In this document: in pieces, positions 1 to 9,664 of the stretch
Position numbering within the stretch: the first letter of the stretch is position 1
Layout of the letters: each line of letters opens with the position of its first letter
Source: Rahnella inusitata
GTDB taxonomy: Bacteria > Pseudomonadota > Gammaproteobacteria > Enterobacterales > Enterobacteriaceae
DNA: 64,000 nt
NCBI RefSeq assembly: GCF_003263515.1
Contig: NZ_JYDE01000006.1
Span: 1-64,000 of the forward strand
Reading direction: 5' to 3'
Notes under the pieces: model-generated
The model's database searches: none
The model's input: the letters and a program-made list of their open reading frames with translations, nothing else
What the model was told of the DNA's origin: nothing
Made by a program: the position numbers and the translations under genes

Positions 1-1632
1 CCGAAAACCATTGATGCCGGTGCCAGCGGGCAGGCGAGCGTGGTGCTCAACCGCTTTGATCTGGCGATGGTCAAACCCTTCCTGACCGATGATACGCGGC
101 TCAGCGGTGTCTTCAGCGGCAAGGCTGACGTGAGCTGGAAAGCCGACGGCGGATTGCCGCAGGCCAGCGTTTCGCTTGTCGGTAAAGGCGTGAAGGTGCA
201 GCAACTGGTGCAGGGGAGTCCGCTGCCCATTGCATTTGATACGCTGAATTTGAATGCCGGGCTAAACAATGGACGCGCGACGCTCGACTGGCTGATCCGC
301 ATCGCCAACAACGGCCAGCTGGATGGCAACATTCAGATTGCCGATCCGCAGGGCAAACGCAATCTCAGCGGTAACGTCAATATCACCCGCATCTCGATGG
401 CGCTGTTGCAACCGGCACTGATGGACGGCGAGAAAGCCTCTGGTATTCTCAACGCCAATCTGCGACTGGGCGGCGACGCGCAGAAGCCGCAGGTCTTCGG
501 CAAGCTGGCGCTGAGCGGAGTCGATTTCGACGGTCAGTTCATGCCGTTCGATATCACCGACGCCAATATCAACATTAATTTCAACGGTATGTCATCGCTG
601 ATGGAAGGGGTGATCAAAACCGCGCACGGCCAGCTGGAGCTTAACGGCAACGCTGACTGGAGCGAGCTGAATGCCTGGCGTGCCCGGATCGCGGCGCGCG
701 GCGATCGCGTGCGGGTTTCCGTGCCGCCGATGGTGCGTCTGGACGTCTCACCGGATCTGGTGTTCGACGCCACGCCGCAGCTCTTCTCGCTGAACGGCTC
801 CGTCGATATTCCGTGGGCGCGTATTACGGTGCAGGAGCTGCCGGAAAGCGCGGTCGGCGTATCGTCCGACGAAGTGATGCTCAACGATCAGCGTCAGCCG
901 ATCAAACCGGCAACGGCCTCAATCCCGATCAACAGCAATCTGATGGTGAATATTGGCAAGGATGTGCGTCTGGATGCGTTCGGCCTGAAAGCCCGTCTTG
1001 AAGGCGCGTTGAAAGTCGCACAGGACAGCCGCGGTCTTGGCCTGAACGGCCAAATCAATATTCCTTCTGGCCGTTTCCACGCGTACGGACAGGATCTGAT
1101 CGTACGTAAAGGCCAGCTGTTATTCTCCGGCCCGGCGGACCAGCCGCTGCTGAATCTGGAAGCGATCCGTAATCCGGATGCGACCGAAAATGACGTTGTG
1201 GCGGGTTTACGGGTCACCGGCGAGGCTGATTCGCCGAAACTTGAAATATTCTCGGATCCGGCGATGTCACAGCAAGAAGCCTTGTCCTACCTGCTTCGCG
1301 GGCAGGGATTAGACAATTCTGGCGGCGATAGCGGCGCAATGACCTCAGCACTTATCGGGTTGGGGGTTGCACAAAGTGGTAAACTTGTGGGTAAAATCGG
1401 CGAGGCGTTTGGTGTCAGCAATCTGGCACTGGATACTCAGGGCGTGGGAGACAGCTCCCAGGTGGTGGTCAGTGGCTATGTTTTACCGGGTTTACAGGTG
1501 AAATATGGCGTCGGGATCTTCGACTCACTGGCAACACTCACTTTACGCTATAGGTTGATGCCGAAGCTTTATCTGCAGGCGGTATCGGGCATCGATCAGG
1601 CATTGGATTTACTCTATCAGTTTGAGTTCTAA
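1..1632 (+). CDS. tamB: TamB, C-terminal part (translocation and assembly module, inner-membrane subunit); 5' end outside the window
   Basis: The open frame enters from the left edge with no start codon in view and gives the last 543 residues of a protein that is usually over 1200 residues long. TamB is a long beta-taco protein anchored in the inner membrane. It works with the outer-membrane barrel TamA in outer-membrane protein assembly and, in more recent work, in phospholipid transport between the membranes. What is visible is repetitive, beta-rich sequence followed by the conserved C-terminal DUF490/TamB domain, ending in aromatic residues (YQFEF), as expected for the part that contacts TamA. 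The gene tamA should lie just upstream. ytfP follows after 31 bases, the same order as E. coli tamA-tamB-ytfP. Confidence 0.93.
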   Translation, partial: PKTIDAGASGQASVVLNRFDLAMVKPFLTDDTRLSGVFSGKADVSWKADGGLPQASVSLVGKGVKVQQLVQGSPLPIAFDTLNLNAGLNNGRATLDWLIRIANNGQLDGNIQIADPQGKRNLSGNVNITRISMALLQPALMDGEKASGILNANLRLGGDAQKPQVFGKLALSGVDFDGQFMPFDITDANININFNGMSSLMEGVIKTAHGQLELNGNADWSELNAWRARIAARGDRVRVSVPPMVRLDVSPDLVFDATPQLFSLNGSVDIPWARITVQELPESAVGVSSDEVMLNDQRQPIKPATASIPINSNLMVNIGKDVRLDAFGLKARLEGALKVAQDSRGLGLNGQINIPSGRFHAYGQDLIVRKGQLLFSGPADQPLLNLEAIRNPDATENDVVAGLRVTGEADSPKLEIFSDPAMSQQEALSYLLRGQGLDNSGGDSGAMTSALIGLGVAQSGKLVGKIGEAFGVSNLALDTQGVGDSSQVVVSGYVLPGLQVKYGVGIFDSLATLTLRYRLMPKLYLQAVSGIDQALDLLYQFEF

Positions 1633-1663
1633 TTCATGTGACTTTTACTATACGAATATAAAC

Positions 1664-2011
1664 ATGCGAATAATTGTTTACGGTAGTCTGCGACGCAAGC
1701 AAGGCAACAGTCATTGGATGACGAACGCTCAATGGTTGGGTGACCATGAGCTGGAAGGGTATGCGCTTTATAATCTGGGGCACTATCCTGCTGTCATTCC
1801 AGGGGAAGGGAAGGTCTATTGCGAAGTGTACCGCATAACCTCGTCTATCTTAGCCGAGCTGGATGAACTGAAAAGTAATACGAAAGATTATCGTCGCGAG
1901 CTGATTTCGACGCCGTACGGCAGCGCCTGGATTTACCTCTACATTCGCTCACTGGATGGTGTGCCGAGAATAGAAGGTGGTGACTGGGTGAAACGTAACG
2001 ACGCGGTGTAG
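1664..2011 (+). CDS. ytfP: YtfP, gamma-glutamylcyclotransferase-fold protein
   Basis: A 115-residue protein of the YtfP/GGACT family (AIG2-like fold). The N-terminal MRIIVYGSLR carries the YGSL substrate-binding loop typical of gamma-glutamylcyclotransferases. Length matches E. coli YtfP (about 113). The ATG at 1664 was chosen because homology begins there; an in-frame ATG at 1622 would add 14 unrelated residues and overlap tamB. The physiological substrate in bacteria is not established. It is probably co-transcribed with tamAB and ends before a strong terminator. Confidence 0.9.
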   Translation: MRIIVYGSLRRKQGNSHWMTNAQWLGDHELEGYALYNLGHYPAVIPGEGKVYCEVYRITSSILAELDELKSNTKDYRRELISTPYGSAWIYLYIRSLDGVPRIEGGDWVKRNDAV

Positions 2012-2070
2012 TGAGTGATTTGAGCAAGGTCGTCGAAAAATAAACGTTGTGTATCAACGCGTAATACATA

Positions 2071-2102
2071 AAAAAACACCGCCATCTGGCGGTGTTTTTT
2101 TT
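2071..2102. terminator. Bidirectional rho-independent terminator between ytfP and ppa
   Basis: An A-run, a GC-rich stem (ACACCGCC paired with GGCGGTGT around an ATCT loop) and a T-run. It can end both the rightward tamB-ytfP transcript and the leftward ppa transcript. Confidence 0.88.
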
Positions 2103-2134
2103 CGTGCAGAGCAAGCAATGATTTACAGGATCAA

Positions 2135-2665
2135 TTACTTGTTTTTAGCACGTTCGAAAGAAGCCACGATCTCTTCTTTCGCGGCAGCAGCATCAGCCCA
2201 GCCGTCAACTTTCACCCATTTCCCTTTTTCCAGCGCTTTGTATTGCTCGAAGAAGTGAGTGATCTGGCCGCGCAGCAGTTCTGGCAGGTCGTTCACATCT
2301 TTGATGTGATCGTATTCTTTGCTCAGTTTAGTGTGCGGAACAGCAACCAGTTTCGCATCTTCGCCCGCTTCGTCGGTCATTTTCAACATACCGACCGGAC
2401 GGCAACGGATCACAGAACCCGGTTGCAGTGGGTATGGCGTTGGCACCAGAACGTCAACCGGGTCGCCATCCAGAGACAGAGTGTGGTTGATGTAACCGTA
2501 GTTGCACGGGTAGAACATTGCGGTAGACATGAAACGGTCTACGAACAGTGCGCCGGTGTCTTTATCTACTTCGTATTTGATCGGATCAGCATTTGCCGGG
2601 ATTTCGATAACGACGTAGATATCTTCTGGCATGTCTTTGCCAGCAGGTACATTCAGTAAGCTCAT
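2135..2665 (-). CDS. ppa: Inorganic pyrophosphatase (family I)
   Basis: A 176-residue soluble enzyme, exactly the E. coli length, that hydrolyses pyrophosphate and so drives nucleic acid and protein synthesis forward. The family I signature DGDPVDVL is at residues 66-73, with metal-binding Asp66, Asp68 and Asp71. The second acidic cluster (Asp98, Asp103) sits in the [10 protein letters not shown] segment. It forms a Mg2+-dependent cytoplasmic hexamer in the family. It is transcribed alone, convergent with ytfP. Confidence 0.97.
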   Translation of the reverse strand: MSLLNVPAGKDMPEDIYVVIEIPANADPIKYEVDKDTGALFVDRFMSTAMFYPCNYGYINHTLSLDGDPVDVLVPTPYPLQPGSVIRCRPVGMLKMTDEAGEDAKLVAVPHTKLSKEYDHIKDVNDLPELLRGQITHFFEQYKALEKGKWVKVDGWADAAAAKEEIVASFERAKNK

Positions 2666-2982
2666 GGTTGGTTTCCTTCAATTGAACCAGGAATAGAGTG
2701 CCGCACATTATAGCCAAGTCTCCCGTGAATTCCCGTCCTTTTCTCCGAATGTCGCTTTCGTATTTTCCGGCACGACCTGCTGTTGCGCAGCCGCAAAAAC
2801 TGACCTTCTGGCAGTAAAATTCACGCCTGCGCGTTTTCACCGTGTAACTGCCTGTTTTTGCTTTTCTTATCAAGTATTTCAGCCAATTGCCGATAACTCT
2901 ATTCAAATAAAAGTCAGGCTAAACCTGACCCCTACCACGATATGCATTTCTCCTTTTCACCTGAATCACTGGATAACACCGT
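2666..2982. other. 317-base divergent intergenic region between ppa and the chemoreceptor gene
   Basis: No convincing coding region on either strand. It carries the ppa promoter region leftward and a probable flagellar-type promoter rightward (separate entry). A small hairpin (GTCAGG paired with CCTGAC, 2913-2929) lies in what would be the leader of the receptor mRNA. Confidence 0.6.
2870..2896 (+). promoter_or_regulatory. Probable sigma-28 (FliA) promoter of the chemoreceptor gene
   Basis: A perfect GCCGATAA -10 element at 2889-2896 is preceded at 11-base spacing by TCAAGTAT (2870-2877), which matches the sigma-28 -35 consensus TAAAGTTT at 6 of 8 positions. It lies 86 bases upstream of the chemoreceptor start. 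Stand-alone chemoreceptor genes of enterobacteria are usually class III flagellar genes driven by FliA. Confidence 0.8.
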
Positions 2983-4554
2983 ATGTTGAATAAGCTGAGC
3001 GTAAAGGCCGGTCTGATCGGCCTGTTAGTGTTTATGACCCTGATTTTATTGCTGGTGAGCGTGCTGGGCGCCAATGCCATCAGGCAAAGTGCCACATCAC
3101 TGCAAGAGATTAATCAGCTTCAGGGCGAGGAATTAGGCTCGCTGGCTGACAGCTACAGTTACTCATTGCGTACCCGCGTCGCCAGCGGAGTCGCCGTTCG
3201 TCAGTTGGAAATCGGCATGATGGACGATGCGAAAGCAACGTCCGATCGCATCGCCGGTTACATAAAACAGGCGGATACCGATCTGGCGAAATTCGTCAGC
3301 ATTGAGGACGAAACCCAGCGCGGCAGAGATTTATCGGCCGCGGTGAAAAAAACCTACGAGGACTACAAAGCCAATGGGCTTATTCCCGTTCTTCAGGCTC
3401 TCCAGTCGCAAAGTGCTGACAGCTATTACGATGTGCTTGAAAACAAAATCACGCTGTACAGCAATGCCTACGACAAAGCACTGACCGATTTTCGTGCCTA
3501 TGCGGTGGATAACACCAATCAACGCATTGAGCAGGCACGTGCGCAGGCACGTATTCAGCTGACCATTATCGCTGTGGCTTTCATCGTCGCACTTACGATT
3601 GCGATACTGGCGTGGTTTGCGTTGCAAAAACTGATCATGCATCCGCTGACGTTTTCCATCGCTCAGCTGGAATACATTGCCAAAGGCGATCTGACCCACG
3701 ACATCGACGATTCTCATAACAATGAGATGGGCCGCCTGCTGAAAGCGATGAAACAAATGCAAGATTCACTGGTGCTGTCGGTGGGTCGTGTCCGCGATGC
3801 AGGAAATCAGATTGATGTCGGCTCCCGCGAGCTGGCCGCCGGGAACGTACATCTGGCGCAGCGCACGGAAGAGTCTGCCGCTTCGCTCGAGGAAACGGCA
3901 GCGAGTATGGAACAGCTGACTTCAACGGTACGCATGAACGCTGCAAACTCCGAACAGGCCAACCAGCTGGCGCAAAGCGTTTCATCTATCGCCGACAAAG
4001 GCAGTCAGGTGGTCAATCAGGTGATGGACAAAATGCAGGGGATTACCGACAGTTCGAAGCGTATCGGCGACATTATTACAGTGATCGACGGCATTGCCTT
4101 CCAGACTAATATTCTGGCGCTGAACGCTGCGGTAGAGGCCGCGCGAGCCGGTGAGCAAGGGCGCGGTTTTGCCGTCGTCGCGGGCGAAGTCCGCAATCTG
4201 GCGCAGCGCAGCGCGCAATCGGCCAAAGAGATTAAAGAGCTGATTGGGGATTCGGAAAGCCGGGTGTCGGAAGGATCGAACATGGTGAAATCTGCCGCCG
4301 CGACGATGCTGGAAATCTCCAGCGAAGTGACGCGCGTGACCAGTCTGATGCGTGAAATCTCCATCGCTACTACCGAGCAAACACACGGCATTGAGCAGGT
4401 GAATGTGGCGATCACCCAGATGGATCAGGTCGCACAGCAGAACGCCGCGTTAGTCGAGCAGGCAACGGCGGCAACGCGTTCTCTGGAAGAGCAGGCGCAA
4501 CTGCTGGCGGAAAGCATGGCGGTATTTAAGCTCAGCCGCACTGAACTGTACTAA
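2983..4554 (+). CDS. Methyl-accepting chemotaxis protein
   Basis: A 523-residue transmembrane chemoreceptor. TM1 is about residues 11-31, a four-helix-bundle periplasmic sensor domain covers about 35-190, TM2 about 192-213, HAMP about 214-266, and then the methyl-accepting coiled coil. The signalling hairpin tip is clear ([20 protein letters not shown]), which contacts CheA/CheW. The sensor looks Tar/Tsr-like, but I do not recognise its ligand. The C-terminus ends in FKLSRTELY without the NWETF pentapeptide that tethers CheR and CheB, so it is probably a minor receptor that relies on others for adaptation. It stands alone between ppa and fbp. Confidence 0.93.
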   Translation: MLNKLSVKAGLIGLLVFMTLILLLVSVLGANAIRQSATSLQEINQLQGEELGSLADSYSYSLRTRVASGVAVRQLEIGMMDDAKATSDRIAGYIKQADTDLAKFVSIEDETQRGRDLSAAVKKTYEDYKANGLIPVLQALQSQSADSYYDVLENKITLYSNAYDKALTDFRAYAVDNTNQRIEQARAQARIQLTIIAVAFIVALTIAILAWFALQKLIMHPLTFSIAQLEYIAKGDLTHDIDDSHNNEMGRLLKAMKQMQDSLVLSVGRVRDAGNQIDVGSRELAAGNVHLAQRTEESAASLEETAASMEQLTSTVRMNAANSEQANQLAQSVSSIADKGSQVVNQVMDKMQGITDSSKRIGDIITVIDGIAFQTNILALNAAVEAARAGEQGRGFAVVAGEVRNLAQRSAQSAKEIKELIGDSESRVSEGSNMVKSAAATMLEISSEVTRVTSLMREISIATTEQTHGIEQVNVAITQMDQVAQQNAALVEQATAATRSLEEQAQLLAESMAVFKLSRTELY

Positions 4555-4581
4555 ACACGAAAGTCTGATTCTGTACGCAAT

Positions 4582-4611
4582 AAAAAAGGTGGCTCAAAAA
4601 GCCACCTTTTT
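4582..4611. terminator. Bidirectional terminator between chemoreceptor and fbp
   Basis: An A-run, stem AGGTGGC/GCCACCT, then a T-run, placed 27 bases after the chemoreceptor stop and 67 bases beyond the leftward fbp stop. It is suited to both converging transcripts. Confidence 0.85.
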
Positions 4612-4678
4612 ACGTTGGGTCAACGCTAAGTTACAGAGGTATCACGTTCATTCAATGATGTTTTTTGTAGGGCAGGGA

Positions 4679-5683
4679 TTATTCATCAGGGAATTGTGCG
4701 ATAAAGCGTTCTGCATCTTCCACCATTGAGCTGTTACCGACGAAGAACGGCGCGCGTTCATGCAGTTTCTGCGGAATGATATCCAGAATGCGGTTTTTAC
4801 CGTCGCTGGCTTTGCCACCGGCCTGTTCGGCCAGGAACGCCATCGGATTGCACTCGTACAACAAACGAAGTTTGCCGTTCGGATGGGTTGCCGTGCTCGG
4901 ATAAATATAAATGCCGCCTTTCAGCAGGTTACGGTGGAAATCTGCGACCAGAGAACCGATGTAACGTGAGGTGTAAGGGCGCAGCGTAGCTTCGTCCTGC
5001 TCCTGACAATATTTGATGTATTTTTTTACGCCGAGCGGGAATTTGATGTAGTTGCCTTCATTGATCGAGTACATGCTGCCGGTAGCCGGGTAGCGGACTT
5101 TTTCATGGGAGAGGCAGAAGACACCGAGAGAAGGATCATAAGTAAAGGCATGAACGCCAACGCCAGTGGTGTAAACCAGCATGGTGGAAGAGCCGTAAAC
5201 CACATAGCCGGCGGCGACCTGACGATTGCCCGGTTGCAGGAAATCGGCTTCGGTCACGGACTGGCCGAGAGGTGTGGTACGACGGTAGATGGAGAAGATA
5301 GTACCGACGGAGACGTTAACGTCGATATTTGAGGAGCCATCGAGCGGATCCATCAAGATGACGTATTTTGCATTTTCAGCGCGTTCGCCCTCGAAAATGA
5401 CGATTTCATCTTCTTCTTCAGACGCGATGCCGGCAATTTCGCCGCGCGCTTTCATCGCTGCTTTTAACTTCTCATTCGCATACAGATCAAGTTTCATCTG
5501 TACTTCGCCCTGAACATTTTCTGCGCCGCTGGTACCAAGAATATCAACCAGACCCGCTTTGTTGATGTCACGGTGAATGATTTTAGCGCCGAGTTTTATT
5601 GCTGAGAGCAAGGCGGTGAGCTCACCGGTTGCATGAGGAAAGTCTTGCTGTTTTTCAACAATAAATTCGCCTAACGTTTTCAT
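4679..5683 (-). CDS. fbp: Fructose-1,6-bisphosphatase class I
   Basis: A 334-residue enzyme (E. coli Fbp 332) that removes the 1-phosphate of fructose 1,6-bisphosphate in gluconeogenesis. The metal and phosphate-binding signature [10 protein letters not shown] is present, preceded by the acidic EEEDE stretch. The family is Mg2+-dependent and AMP-inhibited, and forms a cytoplasmic tetramer. It is a single-gene unit, divergent from mpl. Confidence 0.97.
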   Translation of the reverse strand: MKTLGEFIVEKQQDFPHATGELTALLSAIKLGAKIIHRDINKAGLVDILGTSGAENVQGEVQMKLDLYANEKLKAAMKARGEIAGIASEEEDEIVIFEGERAENAKYVILMDPLDGSSNIDVNVSVGTIFSIYRRTTPLGQSVTEADFLQPGNRQVAAGYVVYGSSTMLVYTTGVGVHAFTYDPSLGVFCLSHEKVRYPATGSMYSINEGNYIKFPLGVKKYIKYCQEQDEATLRPYTSRYIGSLVADFHRNLLKGGIYIYPSTATHPNGKLRLLYECNPMAFLAEQAGGKASDGKNRILDIIPQKLHERAPFFVGNSSMVEDAERFIAQFPDE

Positions 5684-5850
5684 AACACGTTCCCTGAATC
5701 TAGGATGGATAACGGTTCGTTAATAAAACCTTTACAAGAGCGTGGGCAGTTTAGCCCAAATATATGGATGAATCATAGGCAAATCCATTTCTTCTGGAGG
5801 ATTCTGAGCGGTAGAATAGCGGCTGACTTAAAGGCATTAATGGAAAATAT

Positions 5851-7236
5851 ATGCGCATTCATATTCTTGGGATTTGCGGCACGTTTATGGGCGGGCTGGC
5901 GATGCTGGCTCGTGCTCAGGGGCATCAGGTTACTGGTTCGGACGACAACGTTTATCCACCGATGAGTACGCTGCTGGAAAATCAGGGGATTGAGCTGATT
6001 AAGGGTTACGATCCCGCACAGTTAGACCCTCAGCCCGATCTGGTGATCATTGGTAACGCGATGACACGCGGTAACCCGTGTGTCGAAGCCGTACTGGAGC
6101 AGGGCATCCCTTACGTGTCCGGCCCGCAATGGCTGCACGACCACGTTCTGCCAGAACGCTGGGTGATTGCCGTTGCCGGTACGCATGGCAAAACGACCAC
6201 CGCCGGAATGGTGACGTGGATCCTCGAAGCCTGTGGCTATGAGCCGGGCTATGTTATCGGTGGTGTACCGGGCAATTTCGAGGTTTCTGCGCGTCTGGGC
6301 AACAGTCCGTTTATGGTGATTGAAGCGGATGAGTACGACTGCGCCTTCTTTGATAAGCGCTCTAAATTTGTGCATTACAGCCCGCGTACTCTGGTACTCA
6401 ACAACCTCGAGTTCGATCACGCCGATATTTTTGACGATCTGAAAGCCATCCAGAAACAGTTCCACCATCTGGTGCGTTTGGTGCCTGGCAAGGGCAAAAT
6501 CATCCTGCCTGAGCACGATACTCCACTCAAACAGGTGATGGCGATGGGGTGCTGGAGCGAGCAGGAATTTGTCGGCGAAACAGACGCCTGCACATGGGAT
6601 GCGAAAAAGCTGACGCCAGACGCCAGCTCTTTCAATGTGTACCTGAAAGGCGAAATTGTTGGAGAAGTGAACTGGAATCTGGTCGGTGAACACAACATGC
6701 ATAACGGGCTGATGGCGATTGCCGCAGCGCGTCATGTTGGTGTGAAGCCGGAAGATGCCTGTAAAGCGCTGGGTGATTTCATCAACGCCCGTCGTCGTCT
6801 TGAACTGCGTGGCGTGGAAAACGGTGTCAGCGTGTATGACGATTTCGCCCACCACCCTACTGCGATTCTGGCGACGCTCTCCGCACTGCGCAGCAAAGTG
6901 GGCGGAACGGCGCGTATTCTGGCCGTTCTCGAACCGCGCTCGAATACCATGAAAATGGGCATGAGTAAAAATGAACTGGCACCGTCATTGGGACGTGCTG
7001 ATGAAGTCTTCCTTTTGCAACCGCAGCATATTCCCTGGCAGGTCGCCGAAGTCGCCGAACATTGCATTCAGCCTGCGCACTGGAGTGCCGATGTGGATTC
7101 CCTGGTGGATATGGTTATCAAGGCGTCGCTGCCTGGCGATCATATCCTGGTGATGAGCAACGGTGGGTTTGGTGGTATCCATGGAAAACTGCTGGCAGCA
7201 CTGGCGGCGAAAGCCAGCGCCGCAGCACAGCAATAA
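5851..7236 (+). CDS. mpl: UDP-N-acetylmuramate:L-alanyl-gamma-D-glutamyl-meso-diaminopimelate ligase
   Basis: A 461-residue Mur-ligase-family enzyme for murein recycling. It reattaches the recovered tripeptide L-Ala-gamma-D-Glu-meso-Dap to UDP-MurNAc using ATP. An N-terminal Rossmann-like UDP-sugar domain starts MRIHILGICGTFMGG, the P-loop is AGTHGKTTT at about residues 109-117, and the EADEYDCAFF and DDFAHHPTA motifs of the central and C-terminal domains follow. Length and order match E. coli Mpl (457), which also lies divergent from fbp. The upstream ribosome-binding site is weak. Confidence 0.96.
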   Translation: MRIHILGICGTFMGGLAMLARAQGHQVTGSDDNVYPPMSTLLENQGIELIKGYDPAQLDPQPDLVIIGNAMTRGNPCVEAVLEQGIPYVSGPQWLHDHVLPERWVIAVAGTHGKTTTAGMVTWILEACGYEPGYVIGGVPGNFEVSARLGNSPFMVIEADEYDCAFFDKRSKFVHYSPRTLVLNNLEFDHADIFDDLKAIQKQFHHLVRLVPGKGKIILPEHDTPLKQVMAMGCWSEQEFVGETDACTWDAKKLTPDASSFNVYLKGEIVGEVNWNLVGEHNMHNGLMAIAAARHVGVKPEDACKALGDFINARRRLELRGVENGVSVYDDFAHHPTAILATLSALRSKVGGTARILAVLEPRSNTMKMGMSKNELAPSLGRADEVFLLQPQHIPWQVAEVAEHCIQPAHWSADVDSLVDMVIKASLPGDHILVMSNGGFGGIHGKLLAALAAKASAAAQQ

Positions 7237-7257
7237 GCGTCGATTCATCGAAATCAG

Positions 7258-7282
7258 AGCACAGCATTGGCTGTGCTTTTTT
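7258..7282 (+). terminator. Terminator of mpl
   Basis: Stem AGCACAG/CTGTGCT around a six-base loop, followed by six T. It starts 22 bases after the mpl stop. Confidence 0.85.
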
Positions 7283-7317
7283 CTGTCATTTTTCGGGTGA
7301 ATGGCCGATCAGCAGGC

Positions 7318-7347
7318 AAAAAAAAGCTCCCAAAATGGTATGGGAGC
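7318..7347 (-). terminator. Leftward rho-independent terminator
   Basis: Read on the minus strand: stem GCTCCCA/TGGGAGC with an eight-base loop, followed by eight T. It lies about 180 bases beyond the stop of the nearest leftward gene (7528), so it ends a long 3' UTR or a separate small transcript. Confidence 0.82.
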
Positions 7348-7510
7348 CAAAGGGTGTCGTCGGACAGGACGACGAGGGTATCGTTAGCAAAAGAGCGCGG
7401 CAGTGGCAGTGTCAGCTCTCTTCCAGCCTCAACAGCGTCGTTTAGACGATCTGTGGCTGTTGAACCCGGTACGCTAATTCAAAAAATTCAAACAGTGGCT
7501 TTTGTTTCAG
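7318..7510 (-). ncRNA. Possible small RNA or long 3' UTR downstream of the YhcN-family gene
   Basis: The 180 bases between the leftward YhcN-family stop and the strong leftward terminator hold no convincing reading frame but contain GC-rich, structure-prone sequence. A Hfq-type terminator with a long U-tail at the end of a non-coding stretch is the usual layout of independent or 3'-UTR-derived small RNAs. I do not recognise a known family and see no clear promoter, so the 5' end is a guess. Confidence 0.3.
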
Positions 7511-7527
7511 GGTAATAATCAGAAATC

Positions 7528-7791
7528 TTACTGATAGATTTCTGCTGTCGCGTGATAAGCACCTTCGTTATGGGCTTCAATCACACGATAAGATTTTGCG
7601 CCTTTAGCATCAGCTTTATCAGACAGCTGCTGGCGGATATCGGTTGGCGCACCGTCTACACCGCTGACGCTTATCACACCCATAGATTGCAGGTTTTCAG
7701 CTTGCTGGTTAGTCACCAGTTGTGCGGCGGACGCACCGAAAGAAACAGCGGATAACAGACTAAGCGCGGCGATAGTAGTAATGATTTTCAT
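7528..7791 (-). CDS. YhcN/BhsA-family periplasmic protein (DUF1471), second copy
   Basis: An 87-residue secreted protein. A Sec signal peptide covers about residues 1-22 (ASA|AQL), followed by a single DUF1471 domain (VISVSGVDGAP ... YHATAEIYQ). Members such as YhcN, BhsA and McbA are small periplasmic proteins induced by acid, peroxide or other stress and linked to biofilm formation; their molecular activity is unclear. It is a tandem paralogue of the gene at 7985-8248: I count 64 of 87 positions identical. The pair runs in the same direction 193 bases apart, so each may have its own promoter. E. coli has one yhcN at this place beside argR. Confidence 0.88.
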   Translation of the reverse strand: MKIITTIAALSLLSAVSFGASAAQLVTNQQAENLQSMGVISVSGVDGAPTDIRQQLSDKADAKGAKSYRVIEAHNEGAYHATAEIYQ

Positions 7792-7940
7792 GATAATTTC
7801 CTGATTTTACTGACGTTGATGCAATCTGAGAGAGCAACGTCGGTTCAAATTTAGATTTATCAGGGCTGTTTTACAGGGGTTCGGGGCGCGATGAGCGTTC
7901 GGGAACGTAAAGCTGGCAGTGATAAATCCGTCTTATGCAC

Positions 7941-7961
7941 GGGCCTGATTCATTCAGGCCC
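7941..7961. other. Hairpin between the two YhcN-family genes
   Basis: Perfect inverted repeat GGGCCTGA/TCAGGCCC with a five-base loop, 23 bases beyond the stop of the right-hand copy. There is no T-run on either side, so it may stabilise or process the 3' end rather than terminate transcription outright. Confidence 0.55.
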
Positions 7962-7984
7962 CTTCGCTGGGTCTACCGGGTGAC

Positions 7985-8248
7985 TTATTGGTAGATTTCT
8001 GCGGTTGCGTGATAGTTACCTTCCTGACGCACTTCAATAACGCGGAAAGCTTTAGCGCCTTTTGCATCGGCTTTGTCAGACAGTGCCTGACGGATATCAG
8101 AAGGTGCACCGGCTACGCCGCTGACGCTGATCATCCCTTTTGCCTGCAGATTAGCAGCCTGATCCTGAGTAACAGGTTGTGCTGCGAAAGCACCAAATGA
8201 CAGAGCAGAGAGAATGCTTAATGTTGCGATTGTAGTTTTAACGTTCAT
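7985..8248 (-). CDS. yhcN: YhcN-family periplasmic stress protein (DUF1471)
   Basis: An 87-residue protein very like E. coli YhcN in length, signal peptide (MNVKTTIATLSILSALSFGAF, cut before AAQ or AQP) and domain (MISVSGVAGAP ... YHATAEIYQ). YhcN is known as a periplasmic protein induced by cytoplasmic acidification and hydrogen peroxide. Its position next to argR is the same as in E. coli. A good ribosome-binding site (GAGG on the minus strand) precedes the start. Confidence 0.9.
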   Translation of the reverse strand: MNVKTTIATLSILSALSFGAFAAQPVTQDQAANLQAKGMISVSGVAGAPSDIRQALSDKADAKGAKAFRVIEVRQEGNYHATAEIYQ

Positions 8249-8730
8249 GATTTGACCTCGTCGAATTTATTATGTGTTCCAACAACTGGTGTCTCACACC
8301 ACGGAAATGAGTATACATCTAGTCACTGCTAATATTAATAGTTTGCTAATAGTTATTTGAGTGGTTATGTGTGGCCTATTGGTGTTTTTAATAACAGAAA
8401 GTAATAAAAAACGTCTATAAAACGTTCTTTTAGTGATAATTTTTTGTAAAATCAATAAATTGAGTGAATTTGACTATCTGTGCTTATTTTTGTAGTCAAT
8501 CACATCATTGAAATATTTATGTGACGGAAATGGGCGTGTTGTGACGGGAGTTAACAGAATCAGGTTGATGAGGGATGCCGTGATTTCTCAGGAAAGGGAG
8601 GTTTCTGCGGAGCAGGTGAGAGTTAATCAATATAAAAGATGGGTAAAGCGACTGGCCTGAGGTCAGAAATTCTGTTCTTCTGACCCCCTGCACAGAATGG
8701 GAGCGCGCGGCCATGTACGATAACAGCGAC
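8249..8730. other. 482-base intergenic region between yhcN and argR
   Basis: AT-rich sequence, presumably with the yhcN promoter at its left end (8249-8500), and no convincing gene. A hairpin GGTCAGAA/TTCTGACC at 8661-8685 lies just beyond the argR stop and could form the 3' end of the argR message, though it lacks a T-run. Confidence 0.55.
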
Positions 8731-9291
<561 letters not shown>

Positions 9292-9596
9292 TCACCACTG
9301 CGCAAGGAATGTGACGGATGTCGCATCAGAGGTTTTTTCATGAATATGCCAAAATTTTGCATTGCAGGTGGATTTTACGACCCGATGAGTGGAAGTGATG
9401 ACTTCGATTCAGCTCACACAATGAACCAAATTTAACCATTTATTAACCTGACAGGTTTTGGGGTGCTACTTTTAAGGGAAGCTTTCCGATAAAAAGTCAT
9501 AAAAGACCGGATAATGGCCGTTTAAAAGTATTTTTTTACTTTCTAAACGACCCATCTCAGATTCTCTGCAGGTGAGCGATTGTTTTTAACAGCGTA

Positions 9597-9612
9597 AGTG
9601 ATTAAGGTCACA
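9597..9612. promoter_or_regulatory. CRP-like site upstream of mdh
   Basis: AGTGA-N6-TCACA matches the CRP consensus TGTGA-N6-TCACA at 9 of 10 positions, 52 bases before the mdh start. E. coli mdh is catabolite-responsive, so a role is plausible. Confidence 0.6.
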
Positions 9613-9664
9613 ACCAAAATAATTCCACGACACTTATAAGTTAATGATAAAAAAGGAGTATAGG

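Noticed and set aside
2586-2906. Leftward 106-codon frame across the ppa start
   Set aside because: Overlaps ppa and the sigma-28 promoter; no homology.
6022-6855. Open frame (277 codons) antisense to mpl
   Set aside because: Shadow of mpl; His/Arg-rich sequence without a recognisable fold.
7062-7515. Two overlapping rightward open frames at the mpl end and beyond
   Set aside because: They cross both terminators, have no homology I can see, and lack a ribosome-binding site.
8517-8714. Leftward 65-codon frame between yhcN and argR
   Set aside because: No ribosome-binding site and overlaps the hairpin after argR; composition not gene-like.
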